In this document: piece after piece, positions 56,820 through 64,000 of the stretch
How the letters are laid out: every line of letters begins with the position of its first letter
How positions within the stretch are numbered: position 1 is the first letter of the stretch
Source of the DNA: Mycobacterium paraense
Lineage (GTDB): Bacteria; Actinomycetota; Actinomycetes; Mycobacteriales; Mycobacteriaceae
NCBI RefSeq assembly: GCF_002101815.1
Contig: NZ_LQPM01000024.1
Coordinates: 62,001-126,000, forward strand
Reading direction: 5' to 3'
Length of the DNA: 64,000 bases
The notes under the pieces: generated by a model
What the model saw: only the letters and a program-made list of their open reading frames with translations
The model's database searches: none
Told to the model about the DNA's origin: nothing
Made by a program: the position numbers and the translations under genes

Positions 56820-57427
56820 TGAGTCAAGCGCATAAGCAGGGGCCCGCGGTGACGATCTGGTTCGACCCGGTGTGCCCGTTTTCCTGGCACACCGCCCGGT
56901 GGCTGAACGAACTGGCCTGGGAGCACGAATTGGCGATCGATTGGCGACTGATGAGCCTGGCGGTGCTCAACGAGGGCCGCGAGCTGCCGCCACCGCAGCA
57001 GGCGCGCATGGACGACTCCCGGCGGATCGGCCGGCTGATGGCCGCAATCCGCGAAAAACACGGCGCCGAGGCCATGGCCACAGCGTATTTCGCCTTCGGC
57101 GAGCGCTACCTCGAACGCTCCGAGGCGCTCGACGACCGCCTGGTCGCGGAGGTGTTGGACGCGGTGGGCTGCCACGACGTCGACCCCGGGGTCATGTCGG
57201 ATACCGCGCAGGACGACCTGGTGCAGGTCAGCCATCAAGCCGGACAAAACGCGCTCGGCGAGATCGCGGGCAGCCCGATCCTGCAGATCGACGGCAAGGC
57301 CTTCTTCGGACCGGTGCTGTCCGGGCCGCCGGCGCCGGAGATGAGACAGGCGCTCTTCGATGTGATTGCCACCCTGGCCGCCGTTCCCCAATTCAGCCAG
57401 CTGCAGCGGCCGCGCGCGACGGGGTAG
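56819..57427 (+). CDS. DsbA-like thioredoxin-fold protein (mycothiol nitroreductase Rv2466c family)
   Basis: The 202-residue protein resembles Rv2466c, the mycothiol-dependent nitroreductase of M. tuberculosis: TIWFDPVCPFSWHTARWLNEL, WRLMSLAVLNEGRELP and GSPILQIDGKAFFGPVLSGPP. The active-site motif is CPFS (Cys19, Ser22), so the second cysteine of the usual CPWC is replaced and a monothiol mechanism with mycothiol is expected. A CsoR-type operator and a possible leader peptide lie upstream, suggesting induction by a metal or a reactive sulfur or aldehyde species. A 10-bp hairpin follows about 100 nt after the stop. Confidence 0.88.
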   Translation: MSQAHKQGPAVTIWFDPVCPFSWHTARWLNELAWEHELAIDWRLMSLAVLNEGRELPPPQQARMDDSRRIGRLMAAIREKHGAEAMATAYFAFGERYLERSEALDDRLVAEVLDAVGCHDVDPGVMSDTAQDDLVQVSHQAGQNALGEIAGSPILQIDGKAFFGPVLSGPPAPEMRQALFDVIATLAAVPQFSQLQRPRATG

Positions 57428-57525
57428 GCGATCACGTCGGGGGAAAGACATTGGGGGGCAGGACATTTCGTGGCTGGCGCTCGCCCGCGGCCGCACTCGT
57501 CCAGCCTCGCCTACCTGACCGCCAG

Positions 57526-57556
57526 GGGGATGACGGCGACGGCGCTCGTCATCCCC
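57526..57556. terminator. Hairpin after the DsbA-like gene
   Basis: Perfect 10-bp arms GGGGATGACG (57526-57535) and CGTCATCCCC (57547-57556) around an 11-nt loop. It lies in the 213-nt spacer before the monooxygenase gene, about 100 nt past the stop. It is a likely terminator, though without a T-run. Confidence 0.5.
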
Positions 57557-57614
57557 GGCTATTCGGTGGTGCTATCCGGGCTCTCCCGAGACCGAACGTG
57601 CTTATGATCGGCGG

Positions 57615-57665
57615 ATGGATGACCAACAGGGCAGCCGGCGATGGCGACACGCGATCCCTCGGTAG
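57615..57665 (+). CDS. Possible leaderless 16-residue upstream ORF
   Basis: TATGAT (57603-57608), close to an ideal -10, is followed by 6 nt and an ATG that opens MDDQQGSRRWRHAIPR, then TAG. This frame overlaps the start of the monooxygenase gene (57641) by 25 nt in another frame. If transcription begins at 57615, ribosomes would first read this peptide and could limit or couple expression of the monooxygenase. No conservation data are available. Confidence 0.4.
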   Translation: MDDQQGSRRWRHAIPR

Positions 57666-59104
57666 CCGTCGTCGGAGCCGGCATGTCGGGGCTGTGTATG
57701 GCAATCGCCTTGCTGCGCAACGGCATCGACGACGTCACGATCTATGAGAAGGCCGACGAGGTCGGCGGGACCTGGCGGGAAAACACCTACCCGGGCCTGA
57801 CCTGTGACGTGCCGTCGCGCGTCTACCAGTACACGTTCGCCACCAAGCCGAACTGGTCGCACATGTTCTCGCCGGGCGGCGAGATCCAGGCCTACTTTCG
57901 CGGCGTCGCCGACCAATTCGGGCTGCGGGACCGGATCCGGTTCGGCACCGAGGTCGTCAGCGCCCGGTTCGACGACGACCGCTGGGTATTGCGCACGGAC
58001 GCCGGCGACGAATCGAGGGTCGACTTCCTGATCTCGGCGACCGGCGTGCTGCACCATCCCCGGATGCCGTCGATCGCCGGCCTGGACGACTTCGCCGGCC
58101 CGGTCTTCCACTCGGCGCGCTGGGATCATTCCGTCGAGCTGGCCGGGCGCCGAATCGCGGTGATCGGCAACGGATCGACCGGGATCCAGCTCGTCTGCGG
58201 CCTGGCCGGCGTGGCGGGCAGGGTCTTGCTGTTCCAGCGCACCGCGCAGTGGGTCGTCCCGATGCCCAACCCGCCGTATTCGAAGTTCGCCAGTCGCAGC
58301 CACCGGGCCGTTCCGTGGCTCGATCGGCTGGCCTACCGGGCGTACAGCCTCATCTTCGACACCTTCGCCGTCGCGCTGACCAAGCCGGGGCTGCGGCGGG
58401 CGGCGATGGGCGCGCTGTGCCGGGCCAGCCTGCGCCGGGTGCGCGACCCCGAGCTGCGGGCGGCGCTGACGCCCACGTATGAGCCGATGTGCAAGCGGTT
58501 GGTGGTGTCGGGCGGGTTTTACCGCGCGATCCAGCGCGACGACGTCGAGCTGGTGACCGCCGGCATCGACCACGTGGAATCGCGGGGCATCGTGACCGAC
58601 GACGGCGAACTGCACGAGGCCGACGTCATCGTGGCCTGCACCGGGTTCGACACGCACGCGTTCTTCCGGCCGATGCGGGTGACCGGGCGCGACGGCATCG
58701 CCGCCGACGAGGTGTGGCGCGAGGGGCCGCGCGCGTACCGGACCGTGGCGATGCCGGGTTTCCCGAACTTCTTCATGATGCTGGGCCCGCACAGCCCGGT
58801 GGGCAACCACTCGCTCACCGCGGTGGCGGAGCACCAGGCCGAGCACATCCTGGGCTGGATCCAGCGTTGGCGCCGCGGCGAATTCGACACCGTCGAGCCG
58901 ACGCAATCGGCGACCGAGCGTTACAACGAGAGGCTGCGCGCGGCGATGCCGGACACCGTGTGGACCACCGGCTGCGACAGCTGGTACCTGAACAAGGACG
59001 GGGTGCCCGAGGTGTGGCCCTTCACCCCGGCCGAACACCGGGCGATGCTGGCCGCAACGGATCTGCGAGAGTACGACTTGCGCAGGCGCGTGGCCGCGCG
59101 CTGA
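57641..59104 (+). CDS. Flavin monooxygenase, Baeyer-Villiger type
   Basis: The 487-residue protein has two Rossmann motifs (FAD, VVGAGMSG at residues 10-17; NADPH, VIGNGSTG) and between them FAGPVFHSARW, which fits the Baeyer-Villiger fingerprint F-x-G-x3-H-x3-W. It would insert oxygen next to a ketone using NADPH and O2; the substrate could be a steroid, fatty or cyclic ketone. Middle and C-terminal blocks (MLGPHSPVGNHSLTAVAEHQ) are typical. A metal-hydrolase-like gene follows after 14 nt and an epoxide-hydrolase-like gene after that, so a degradation unit is likely. Confidence 0.92.
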   Translation: MATRDPSVAVVGAGMSGLCMAIALLRNGIDDVTIYEKADEVGGTWRENTYPGLTCDVPSRVYQYTFATKPNWSHMFSPGGEIQAYFRGVADQFGLRDRIRFGTEVVSARFDDDRWVLRTDAGDESRVDFLISATGVLHHPRMPSIAGLDDFAGPVFHSARWDHSVELAGRRIAVIGNGSTGIQLVCGLAGVAGRVLLFQRTAQWVVPMPNPPYSKFASRSHRAVPWLDRLAYRAYSLIFDTFAVALTKPGLRRAAMGALCRASLRRVRDPELRAALTPTYEPMCKRLVVSGGFYRAIQRDDVELVTAGIDHVESRGIVTDDGELHEADVIVACTGFDTHAFFRPMRVTGRDGIAADEVWREGPRAYRTVAMPGFPNFFMMLGPHSPVGNHSLTAVAEHQAEHILGWIQRWRRGEFDTVEPTQSATERYNERLRAAMPDTVWTTGCDSWYLNKDGVPEVWPFTPAEHRAMLAATDLREYDLRRRVAAR

Positions 59105-59118
59105 GGGGAGGGCCCACG

Positions 59119-60027
59119 ATGTTCACCGTCGACGACCACGCGGCGGGTCCGCACGACGCGTCGCTGGACCACGAGCGGCTGGTCCTCGAGGCGCGTGACG
59201 TCGAGTTCGATTGGGCGAAGCTGCCGTTCCACTACGTGCCGGGCGAGCCGTTCACCACCCACGTCCTCAACGTCTTGCACCTGCTGCTGCCCGCGGGCGA
59301 GGAGTTCTTCGTCGACGCGTTCAAGCGGGCGCTGCCGTTGATCAAGGACGACCAGCTGCGCCTGGACGTCCAGGGATTCATCGGCCAGGAGGCCGTGCAT
59401 TCCCAGGCGCACGCCCAGGTGCTCGCCCACTTCGCCGCCGCCGGGGTCGACCTGACCCCGTACACCGACCAGATCAGGTGGCTGTTCGAGAAGCTGCTGG
59501 GGCCCAGGCCGGGCTGGAGCCGGCGACGGCAGCACAACTGGCTGCTGGAACAGGTTTCGTTCGTCTCGGCGATCGAGCACTACACCGCCATCCTGGGCGA
59601 GTGGGTGCTCGACTCGCCCGCCCACGACGCCATCGGCACCGACCCCGTGATGCTGGACATGCTGCGCTGGCACGGCGCGGAAGAGGTCGAGCACAAGGCC
59701 GTCGCCTTCGACACCATGAAGCATCTGCGGGCCGGCTACCTGCGACGGGTGCGCGCCCAACTGGTGGTGACGCCGGGCATCCTGCTGCTGTGGATTCGCG
59801 GCGTCCGGTTTTTGTACTCGGTGGACCCGTACCTGCCGCCGGGCACGAAGGCGCGCTGGCGGGACTACTTTCGCGCGGCGCGGCGCGGTTTGGTGCCCGG
59901 GCCGCTGCGGTTCGTGCGGGTGGTCGGCAACTACTACCGGCCGGGTTTCCACCCCTCCCAATTGGGCGGTCTCGGGGCGGCGGTCGACTACCTGGCGGTC
60001 TCGCCCGCCGCGCGCGCGTCGCGCTGA
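59119..60027 (+). CDS. Predicted metal-dependent hydrolase (PF10118, ferritin-like)
   Basis: A 302-residue helical protein of the family annotated as predicted metal-dependent hydrolase. Carboxylate/His pairs suggest a diiron-type site: GQEAVHSQAHAQV near residue 93, SAIEHYTAIL near 154 and GAEEVEHKAVAFD near 186. A hydrophobic stretch (VVTPGILLLWIRGVRFLYS) might touch the membrane. The reaction is unknown. ATG 59119 lies 14 nt after the monooxygenase stop with a GGGAGGG ribosome site, and the next gene begins 3 nt after its stop. Confidence 0.85.
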   Translation: MFTVDDHAAGPHDASLDHERLVLEARDVEFDWAKLPFHYVPGEPFTTHVLNVLHLLLPAGEEFFVDAFKRALPLIKDDQLRLDVQGFIGQEAVHSQAHAQVLAHFAAAGVDLTPYTDQIRWLFEKLLGPRPGWSRRRQHNWLLEQVSFVSAIEHYTAILGEWVLDSPAHDAIGTDPVMLDMLRWHGAEEVEHKAVAFDTMKHLRAGYLRRVRAQLVVTPGILLLWIRGVRFLYSVDPYLPPGTKARWRDYFRAARRGLVPGPLRFVRVVGNYYRPGFHPSQLGGLGAAVDYLAVSPAARASR

Positions 60028-60030
60028 CGC

Positions 60031-60933
60031 ATGGCCGCAACGACTTCCAGCGTCACCGCCTCCGATGGCGCCACCCTGGCGGTGCACCGCTACACCGAGA
60101 TCGACGCGGCGCGCCCGACCATCCTCGCGATCCACGGCTGGCCCGACAACCACCACCTCTGGGACGGGGTGGCTTCCGAGCTCGAGGAGAATTACGCCGG
60201 ACGCTACAACGTCGTGGCGTACGACGTGCGCGGTGCCGGCGAATCATCGCGCCCCGCAAGGCGATCCGACTACGCCTTCGCGCAACTGGTGTCCGACATC
60301 GGCGCGGTCATCGACAGCCTCGGCGTCGGGCCGGTCCACCTGCTGGCCCACGACTGGGGTTCGATCGCGGCCTGGGCGGCCGTCACCGACGATGCGGTGA
60401 TGGCCAAAGTCGCGTCGTTCACGTCGATTTCGGGGCCGCACCTGCGCTACGCGGGCCGCTTCCTGCACTCGGCGCGCACGCCACGCGCCGTGGGCCAGGT
60501 CGCGCTGCAGCTGCTGGGGTCGCTGTACATCGCGTTCTTCTTGTGCCCCGGTCTGCCGGAGCTCGCGTTCCTATCCCGGGTCGGCGTGCTGGTCCATCGG
60601 GCCCTCGAGCGCATCGGCCGGCCGCGTGGCCGACGCGATCCGACGCCGCGATCCATCACCGACTACGTCACCGGGCTCAAGCTGTACCGCGCGAACATGC
60701 CCGGGCCGATGCTGTCGCCCGGCCCGCGGCTGCCGCAGACCAGCGTCGCCGTTCAAACCCTGGTGCCGCGCCGCGACATCTTCGTCACGCCCGCGCTGCA
60801 GCGGTTCACCGGCGCAATTCCGGCCGGCGGCAGAGTGATTCCCATCGAGGGCGGGCACTGGGTGGTCACGGCGCGCCCGGAGGTCATCGCCGAGCTGACC
60901 GCCGACTGGGTCGACCGGCACGTCAACGCTTGA
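60031..60933 (+). CDS. Alpha/beta hydrolase, epoxide-hydrolase-like
   Basis: A 300-residue alpha/beta hydrolase with HGWPDNHHLWDGVASEL (HGxP oxyanion motif), a nucleophile elbow AHDWGS in which Asp108 takes the nucleophile place, as in epoxide hydrolases and dehalogenases, and EGGHWVVTARPEVI with the catalytic His. Similar domains occur fused to SDR domains in mycobacterial EphD-type proteins; here it stands alone. It begins 3 nt after the preceding gene, and its 3' end overlaps the convergent GNAT gene by 11 nt. Confidence 0.88.
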   Translation: MAATTSSVTASDGATLAVHRYTEIDAARPTILAIHGWPDNHHLWDGVASELEENYAGRYNVVAYDVRGAGESSRPARRSDYAFAQLVSDIGAVIDSLGVGPVHLLAHDWGSIAAWAAVTDDAVMAKVASFTSISGPHLRYAGRFLHSARTPRAVGQVALQLLGSLYIAFFLCPGLPELAFLSRVGVLVHRALERIGRPRGRRDPTPRSITDYVTGLKLYRANMPGPMLSPGPRLPQTSVAVQTLVPRRDIFVTPALQRFTGAIPAGGRVIPIEGGHWVVTARPEVIAELTADWVDRHVNA

Positions 60934-61432
60934 GCCGGTATCCGACGTGGGCCACCTTGATGCCGGGCAGCGGTTCCCAGTCGAGGGTGCGGCCGTCGAC
61001 GCGAAAGTTGTTCTTCTCGTAGAAGCGTCGTGCCTTGGCGTTGTGCTCCGCGCACCACAGGATCACGTCACCGGACGGGTGTGAGCCGAGGACCTCGTCG
61101 AGCATGCGGCGCCCGATTCCGTGCCGCTGGTTCTCCTCGGCGACGTAGAGCGCGTCGACCATCAGGTCAGCGGGCTGGTCGGAGTCGGGCCCGAAGATGG
61201 CCACGCCGAGCGTGCGGCCGTCGGCCTCGGCGACCCACATGCGCCAACCCTCGCGGCTCAGGCTCTGCGGGTAGATCTCGGCCACCCAGCGTTTGGGCGG
61301 CCCGAGCAGGTCGAGCACCTGGGGCAGCAGTATCCCGGCCCACGACTGCCGCCACACCGGGTAATGCATCGCCGCGACGTCGGGGAAATCGTCCGGGGTG
61401 GCTTCCCGGATCGCGATGTCGCTGGCCTGCAC
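60923..61432 (-). CDS. GNAT-family N-acetyltransferase (Rv2775-like)
   Basis: A 169-residue acetyltransferase: IREATPDDFPDVAAMHYPVWRQSW at the N-terminus, VDALYVAEENQRHGIGRRMLDEVL as the acetyl-CoA loop, and WCAEHNAKARRFYEKNNFRVDGR near the end, as in RimI/PA4866-like enzymes. Substrate unknown. GTG 61432 has TAGCCT 6 nt upstream, inside the stop region of the tetR gene, so it probably has its own leaderless promoter. Confidence 0.88.
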   Translation of the reverse strand: MQASDIAIREATPDDFPDVAAMHYPVWRQSWAGILLPQVLDLLGPPKRWVAEIYPQSLSREGWRMWVAEADGRTLGVAIFGPDSDQPADLMVDALYVAEENQRHGIGRRMLDEVLGSHPSGDVILWCAEHNAKARRFYEKNNFRVDGRTLDWEPLPGIKVAHVGYRLKR

Positions 61433-61441
61433 ACGCTAAGG

Positions 61442-62089
61442 CTAGAGAACTTTTGCCGGCCGCTCTTCCAGATAGGCCGCCAGCGCGTTGGTCAGGCCCC
61501 GCCGCGCCATGTCGAGGTCGGCGTAGGAGCCCAGCTGGCGCTCGGAAACCAGGCCACGCATCGCGCCCGGGATGAGGGCGGCCACCTCGCGCAACCGGTC
61601 GGGGTCGACGTCCAGGCCGGCGAATGCGTGCTGGCAGGTCTCCAGCCAGCTCTTGCCCCAGGAGAACAGCTCGGCGGCGGTGCGCGGGTAGAGGCGCTCC
61701 AGCTCGCGGGGGTCGCGGGGGAGCGCGGCGCGCAGGTTTTCGATCGCGCGCGAATCCGCCGAGGCCAGGCCGCGGTACAGGGTGTCGATGATGGCGCCGA
61801 CGCGCTCGCGCAGGGGCGCGTCGGGTTGTGCCGGCCCCGACAGCACAGAGAACGTGGCCGCGCGCCGCTCCGCGGTGCGGTGCAGCACGGCCGCCCAGAA
61901 TCCGTCGGCGTCGCCGAACTGGTATTGCACCGCGCCCCAGGTGGCGCCGATGTCCTTGGCGATGCGGTTGGCCGACACCGAGCCCGGATCCCCCGAGGCC
62001 AGCGACTTCAGCGCCGCCTCGAGCATGCTCTCGCGGGTCGCGTTGCCGCGCCGGTTGGGGCGCCTTTCGACGACCTTCGGATCGGCCAT
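61442..62089 (-). CDS. TetR-family transcriptional regulator
   Basis: A 215-residue regulator with an N-terminal helix-turn-helix (ESMLEAALKSLASGDPGSVSANRIAKDIGATWGAVQYQFGDADGF) and a variable helical ligand domain. It is divergent from a Rieske oxygenase gene with only 41 nt between the two start codons, so it very likely controls that gene and itself in response to the oxygenase substrate. ATG 62089 has TAGGCT 7 nt upstream (leaderless pattern). Confidence 0.9.
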   Translation of the reverse strand: MADPKVVERRPNRRGNATRESMLEAALKSLASGDPGSVSANRIAKDIGATWGAVQYQFGDADGFWAAVLHRTAERRAATFSVLSGPAQPDAPLRERVGAIIDTLYRGLASADSRAIENLRAALPRDPRELERLYPRTAAELFSWGKSWLETCQHAFAGLDVDPDRLREVAALIPGAMRGLVSERQLGSYADLDMARRGLTNALAAYLEERPAKVL

Positions 62090-62130
62090 GCAGCCTAGCC
62101 TAACATTTTCATAGAGGGTACTGTGATTCC
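62090..62130. promoter_or_regulatory. Divergent leaderless promoters of tetR and the Rieske oxygenase gene
   Basis: In 41 nt both promoters are packed: minus-strand TAGGCT (62102-62097) 7 nt before the tetR ATG, and plus-strand TACTGT (62119-62124) 6 nt before the oxygenase ATG. A TetR dimer bound here would cover both. No clear long palindrome stands out, so the operator cannot be named. Confidence 0.5.
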
Positions 62131-63138
62131 ATGGCTAAGCCGCCGTTGTCGATGAAGCCGACCGGATGGTTCCAGGTCGCCTGGTCCGACGAGATCGGCG
62201 TGGGCGACGTGCACCGGATGAAGTACTTCGGCGAGGAGATGGTCGCCTGGCGCGCCGAGTCGGGCGAGCTCACGGCGATGAACGCCTACTGCGAGCACCT
62301 GGGCGCGCACCTCGGCTACGGCGGCAAGGTCGTCGGCGAGGCGCTGCAGTGCCCGTTCCACGGGTGGCAGTGGAACTCCGAGGGCCGCAACGTCTGCATC
62401 CCGTACCAGGATCGGCCGAACCGCGGCAGGCGGATGCGCACGTACCCCGTCGTAGAGCGCAACGAGTCGGTCTACATCTGGCACGACGTCGACCGCCGCG
62501 AGCCGTATTTCGACGCGCCCGACGTGTTCGCCTCGTTCGAGGACGGCCGCGGCGCGGGCGACTACTACCCGCAACAGCGGCTGTTCCGCCAGGGCCTGGA
62601 ACTGCACCCGCAGTACGTGCTCGAAAACGGCGTGGACTTCGCGCATTTCAAGTTCGTGCACAACACCCCGATCGTGCCGGTGTTCACCCGCCACGACTTC
62701 GCCGAGCCGGTGTCCTTCGTGGACTTCACCATCACCTTCGAGGGCGACGACGGCCAGAAGATCGAGGACGTCAACAGCGGCGTGGAGGCCATCAACGGCG
62801 GGCTGGGCCTCGCCGTCACCAAGAGTTGGGGGATGGTCGACAACCGCACCATCTCCGCGGTCACCCCGGTCGACGAATTCACCTCCGACGTCCGGTTCAT
62901 GGTCTACATCGGCCGCCCCGAGGCCGGCGCCGCCAAGGACCCCGCGCGCGCCGAGCGCAAGGCGGCCGAATTCGGGCGGGAAGTGATCCGGCAGTTCGAG
63001 CAGGACATCGAGATCTGGCGGCACCAGCGCTACTCCGACCCGCCCGCGCTGGCCCCCGACGAGTACGAAGGCTTCACCGCGATCCGCAAGTGGGCCAAGC
63101 AGTTCTACCCCGACGTCTACGCATCTCAGAAAGGCTGA
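62131..63138 (+). CDS. Rieske non-heme iron oxygenase, terminal component
   Basis: The 335-residue protein has a Rieske [2Fe-2S] domain (CEH, Cys54/His56, and CPFHGW, Cys74/His77) and the mononuclear iron site motif NGVDFAHFKFVH (Asp169, His172, His177). Length and layout resemble KshA-type steroid and related ring hydroxylases. A reductase partner would be needed and is not adjacent. ATG 62131 is leaderless by pattern (TACTGT 6 nt upstream). A DapB-like reductase gene follows after 7 nt, suggesting a two-step catabolic or biosynthetic pathway under the divergent TetR regulator. Confidence 0.93.
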   Translation: MAKPPLSMKPTGWFQVAWSDEIGVGDVHRMKYFGEEMVAWRAESGELTAMNAYCEHLGAHLGYGGKVVGEALQCPFHGWQWNSEGRNVCIPYQDRPNRGRRMRTYPVVERNESVYIWHDVDRREPYFDAPDVFASFEDGRGAGDYYPQQRLFRQGLELHPQYVLENGVDFAHFKFVHNTPIVPVFTRHDFAEPVSFVDFTITFEGDDGQKIEDVNSGVEAINGGLGLAVTKSWGMVDNRTISAVTPVDEFTSDVRFMVYIGRPEAGAAKDPARAERKAAEFGREVIRQFEQDIEIWRHQRYSDPPALAPDEYEGFTAIRKWAKQFYPDVYASQKG

Positions 63139-63145
63139 CCACGAA

Positions 63146-64000
63146 ATGACCGCACCCGCTCGACCGATCCGCGTCTTCCAGGTGGCCACCGGAAACGTCG
63201 GTTCGGAGATGATCAAGCGGATCGCCACGCAGCCCGACCTGGAACTCGTTGGCGTGCATTGCTATTCGCCCGACAAGATCGGGCGCGACGCCGGCGAGCT
63301 CGCGGGCATCGGGCCCAACGGCGTGACGGCCACCGGCACGATCGAGGAGATCATCGCCGCCAAGCCGGACGTGCTGACCTTTCACGGCGTGTTTCCCGAC
63401 GAGGACCTCTACGTCAAAGTGCTCGAGGCGGGCATCAACATCGTCACCACCGCCGACTGGATCACCGGCTGGCACCGCGACAAGAACCATCCGCACCCGT
63501 CGGGCAAGCCGGTGACCCAGCTGCTGGCCGCAGCCTGCGAAAAGGGGCGCGCGACGTTCTACGGCACCGGCATGAACCCGGGCCTGAACCAGATCCTCGG
63601 CGTGGTGTGTTCGGCCGACGTCGCCGACATCGAGAACGTCACCACCATCGAGTCCGTCGACGTCTCCTGCCACCACTCCAAGGACACCTGGATCGAGGTG
63701 GGCTACGGCCAGCCGGTCGACGACCCGGAGATCCCCGGGAAGCTGGAGAAGTACACCCGCGTCTTCGCCGACAGCGTGCTGATGATGGCCGACTGCTTCG
63801 ACCTGCCGCTGGACGAGGTGAAGTTCAGCTACGAGTTGGGCGCCTGCACCAAGGACGTCGACCTGGGCTGGTACACGCTGCCCAAGGGCTCGCTGGGCGG
63901 CAACTACATCAAGTACCAGGGCATGGTGGACGGGGTGCCCCGCGTCGAGACGCACCTGGAGTGGCAGATGACCCCGCACACCGATCCGAGCTGGAACATC
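63146..64000 (+). CDS. DapB-like NAD(P)-dependent reductase (partial, C-terminus cut)
   Basis: 285 codons are visible from ATG 63146 to the window edge. The N-terminus IRVFQVATGNVGSEMIKRIA is a dinucleotide-binding loop, and DLELVGVHCYSPDKIGRDAGELAGI continues the Rossmann fold as in dihydrodipicolinate-reductase-like and 2,4-diaminopentanoate-dehydrogenase-like proteins. TFYGTGMNPGLNQILGVV starts the second domain. True DapB motifs for lysine synthesis are not evident, so it probably acts on another substrate linked to the Rieske oxygenase 7 nt upstream. The 3' end lies outside the window. Confidence 0.85.
   Translation, partial: MTAPARPIRVFQVATGNVGSEMIKRIATQPDLELVGVHCYSPDKIGRDAGELAGIGPNGVTATGTIEEIIAAKPDVLTFHGVFPDEDLYVKVLEAGINIVTTADWITGWHRDKNHPHPSGKPVTQLLAAACEKGRATFYGTGMNPGLNQILGVVCSADVADIENVTTIESVDVSCHHSKDTWIEVGYGQPVDDPEIPGKLEKYTRVFADSVLMMADCFDLPLDEVKFSYELGACTKDVDLGWYTLPKGSLGGNYIKYQGMVDGVPRVETHLEWQMTPHTDPSWNI

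Noticed and set aside
1..64000. Insertion sequences, prophage, tRNA/rRNA genes and CRISPR arrays
   Set aside because: I looked for transposase-like proteins, cloverleaf-type sequences and regularly spaced repeats and saw none; a tRNAscan and an IS search would settle it.

Overview
The window is high-GC (about 68-70 %) actinobacterial DNA and almost certainly comes from a Mycobacterium chromosome, most likely a slow grower. From about 15.2 kb onward, gene order and protein sequences match what I remember of the M. tuberculosis Rv2856-Rv2775 region, read in reverse: nicT, mtr, Rv2854, mqo, Rv2851c-cobO-cobB-cysG-efpA-proS, rimP-nusA-ylxR-infB-rbfA-nrnA, echA16, pptT-truB, ltp1-fadE21, mntR, ribF, rpsO, pnp, pepR, ald. 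GTG starts are common. Many promoters have a TAnnnT hexamer 6-8 nt before the start codon, the mycobacterial leaderless pattern.

Positions 1-16.3 kb (minus strand) hold a [NiFe]-hydrogenase island. Reading in the direction of transcription it runs nicT (Ni2+ permease), hypA, hypB, then a long operon. That operon contains hucS and hucL (subunits of a Huc-type, group 2a, high-affinity H2-oxidising enzyme), a NifU/Rieske-like Fe-S protein, three conserved hydrogenase-linked proteins of unknown function, a 39-residue membrane peptide, the maturation protease, a second hypC, hypF, a fused SIS-HypC protein, a GmhA-like SIS protein, hypE, hypC and hypD (cut by the window edge). A divergent Fur-family gene at 16430 and a Nur-type box before nicT suggest nickel control of uptake. 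The island supplies nickel, builds the Fe(CN)2CO/Ni centre, processes the large subunit and presumably moves electrons to the respiratory chain. No hucM-like scaffold gene is visible.

Positions 16.9-28.2 kb carry redox and tetrapyrrole genes: mycothione reductase with a lipase-like hydrolase, malate:quinone oxidoreductase, a GNAT enzyme, a fused AAA+/VWA chelatase ATPase, cobO, cobB, cysG and the efflux pump efpA. Positions 28.3-37.5 kb are the prolyl-tRNA synthetase and the rimP-nusA-ylxR-infB-rbfA-nrnA translation operon, with two divergent small genes between them. Positions 37.5-43.3 kb are accessory: a secreted protein, echA16, a DUF2277/DUF1802 pair, a CocE-type hydrolase, a DUF3558 protein and a phosphoesterase. 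Here the dinF/ugp and toxin-antitoxin genes that I recall from M. tuberculosis are missing.

Positions 43.3-56.7 kb hold pptT-truB, an enoyl-CoA hydratase, ltp1-fadE21, mntR/ribF, rpsO, pnp-pepR, a nitronate monooxygenase and ald. The right end (56.7-64 kb) is a metabolic accessory block: a DsbA/Rv2466c-like protein behind a CsoR-type palindrome, a Baeyer-Villiger-type monooxygenase, a ferritin-like metal hydrolase, an epoxide-hydrolase-like protein, a GNAT enzyme, and a TetR regulator divergent from a Rieske oxygenase and a DapB-like reductase that runs off the window.

I saw no rRNA, tRNA, insertion sequence, prophage or CRISPR array. All assignments come from reading the sequence and from memory of families; no database search was run.
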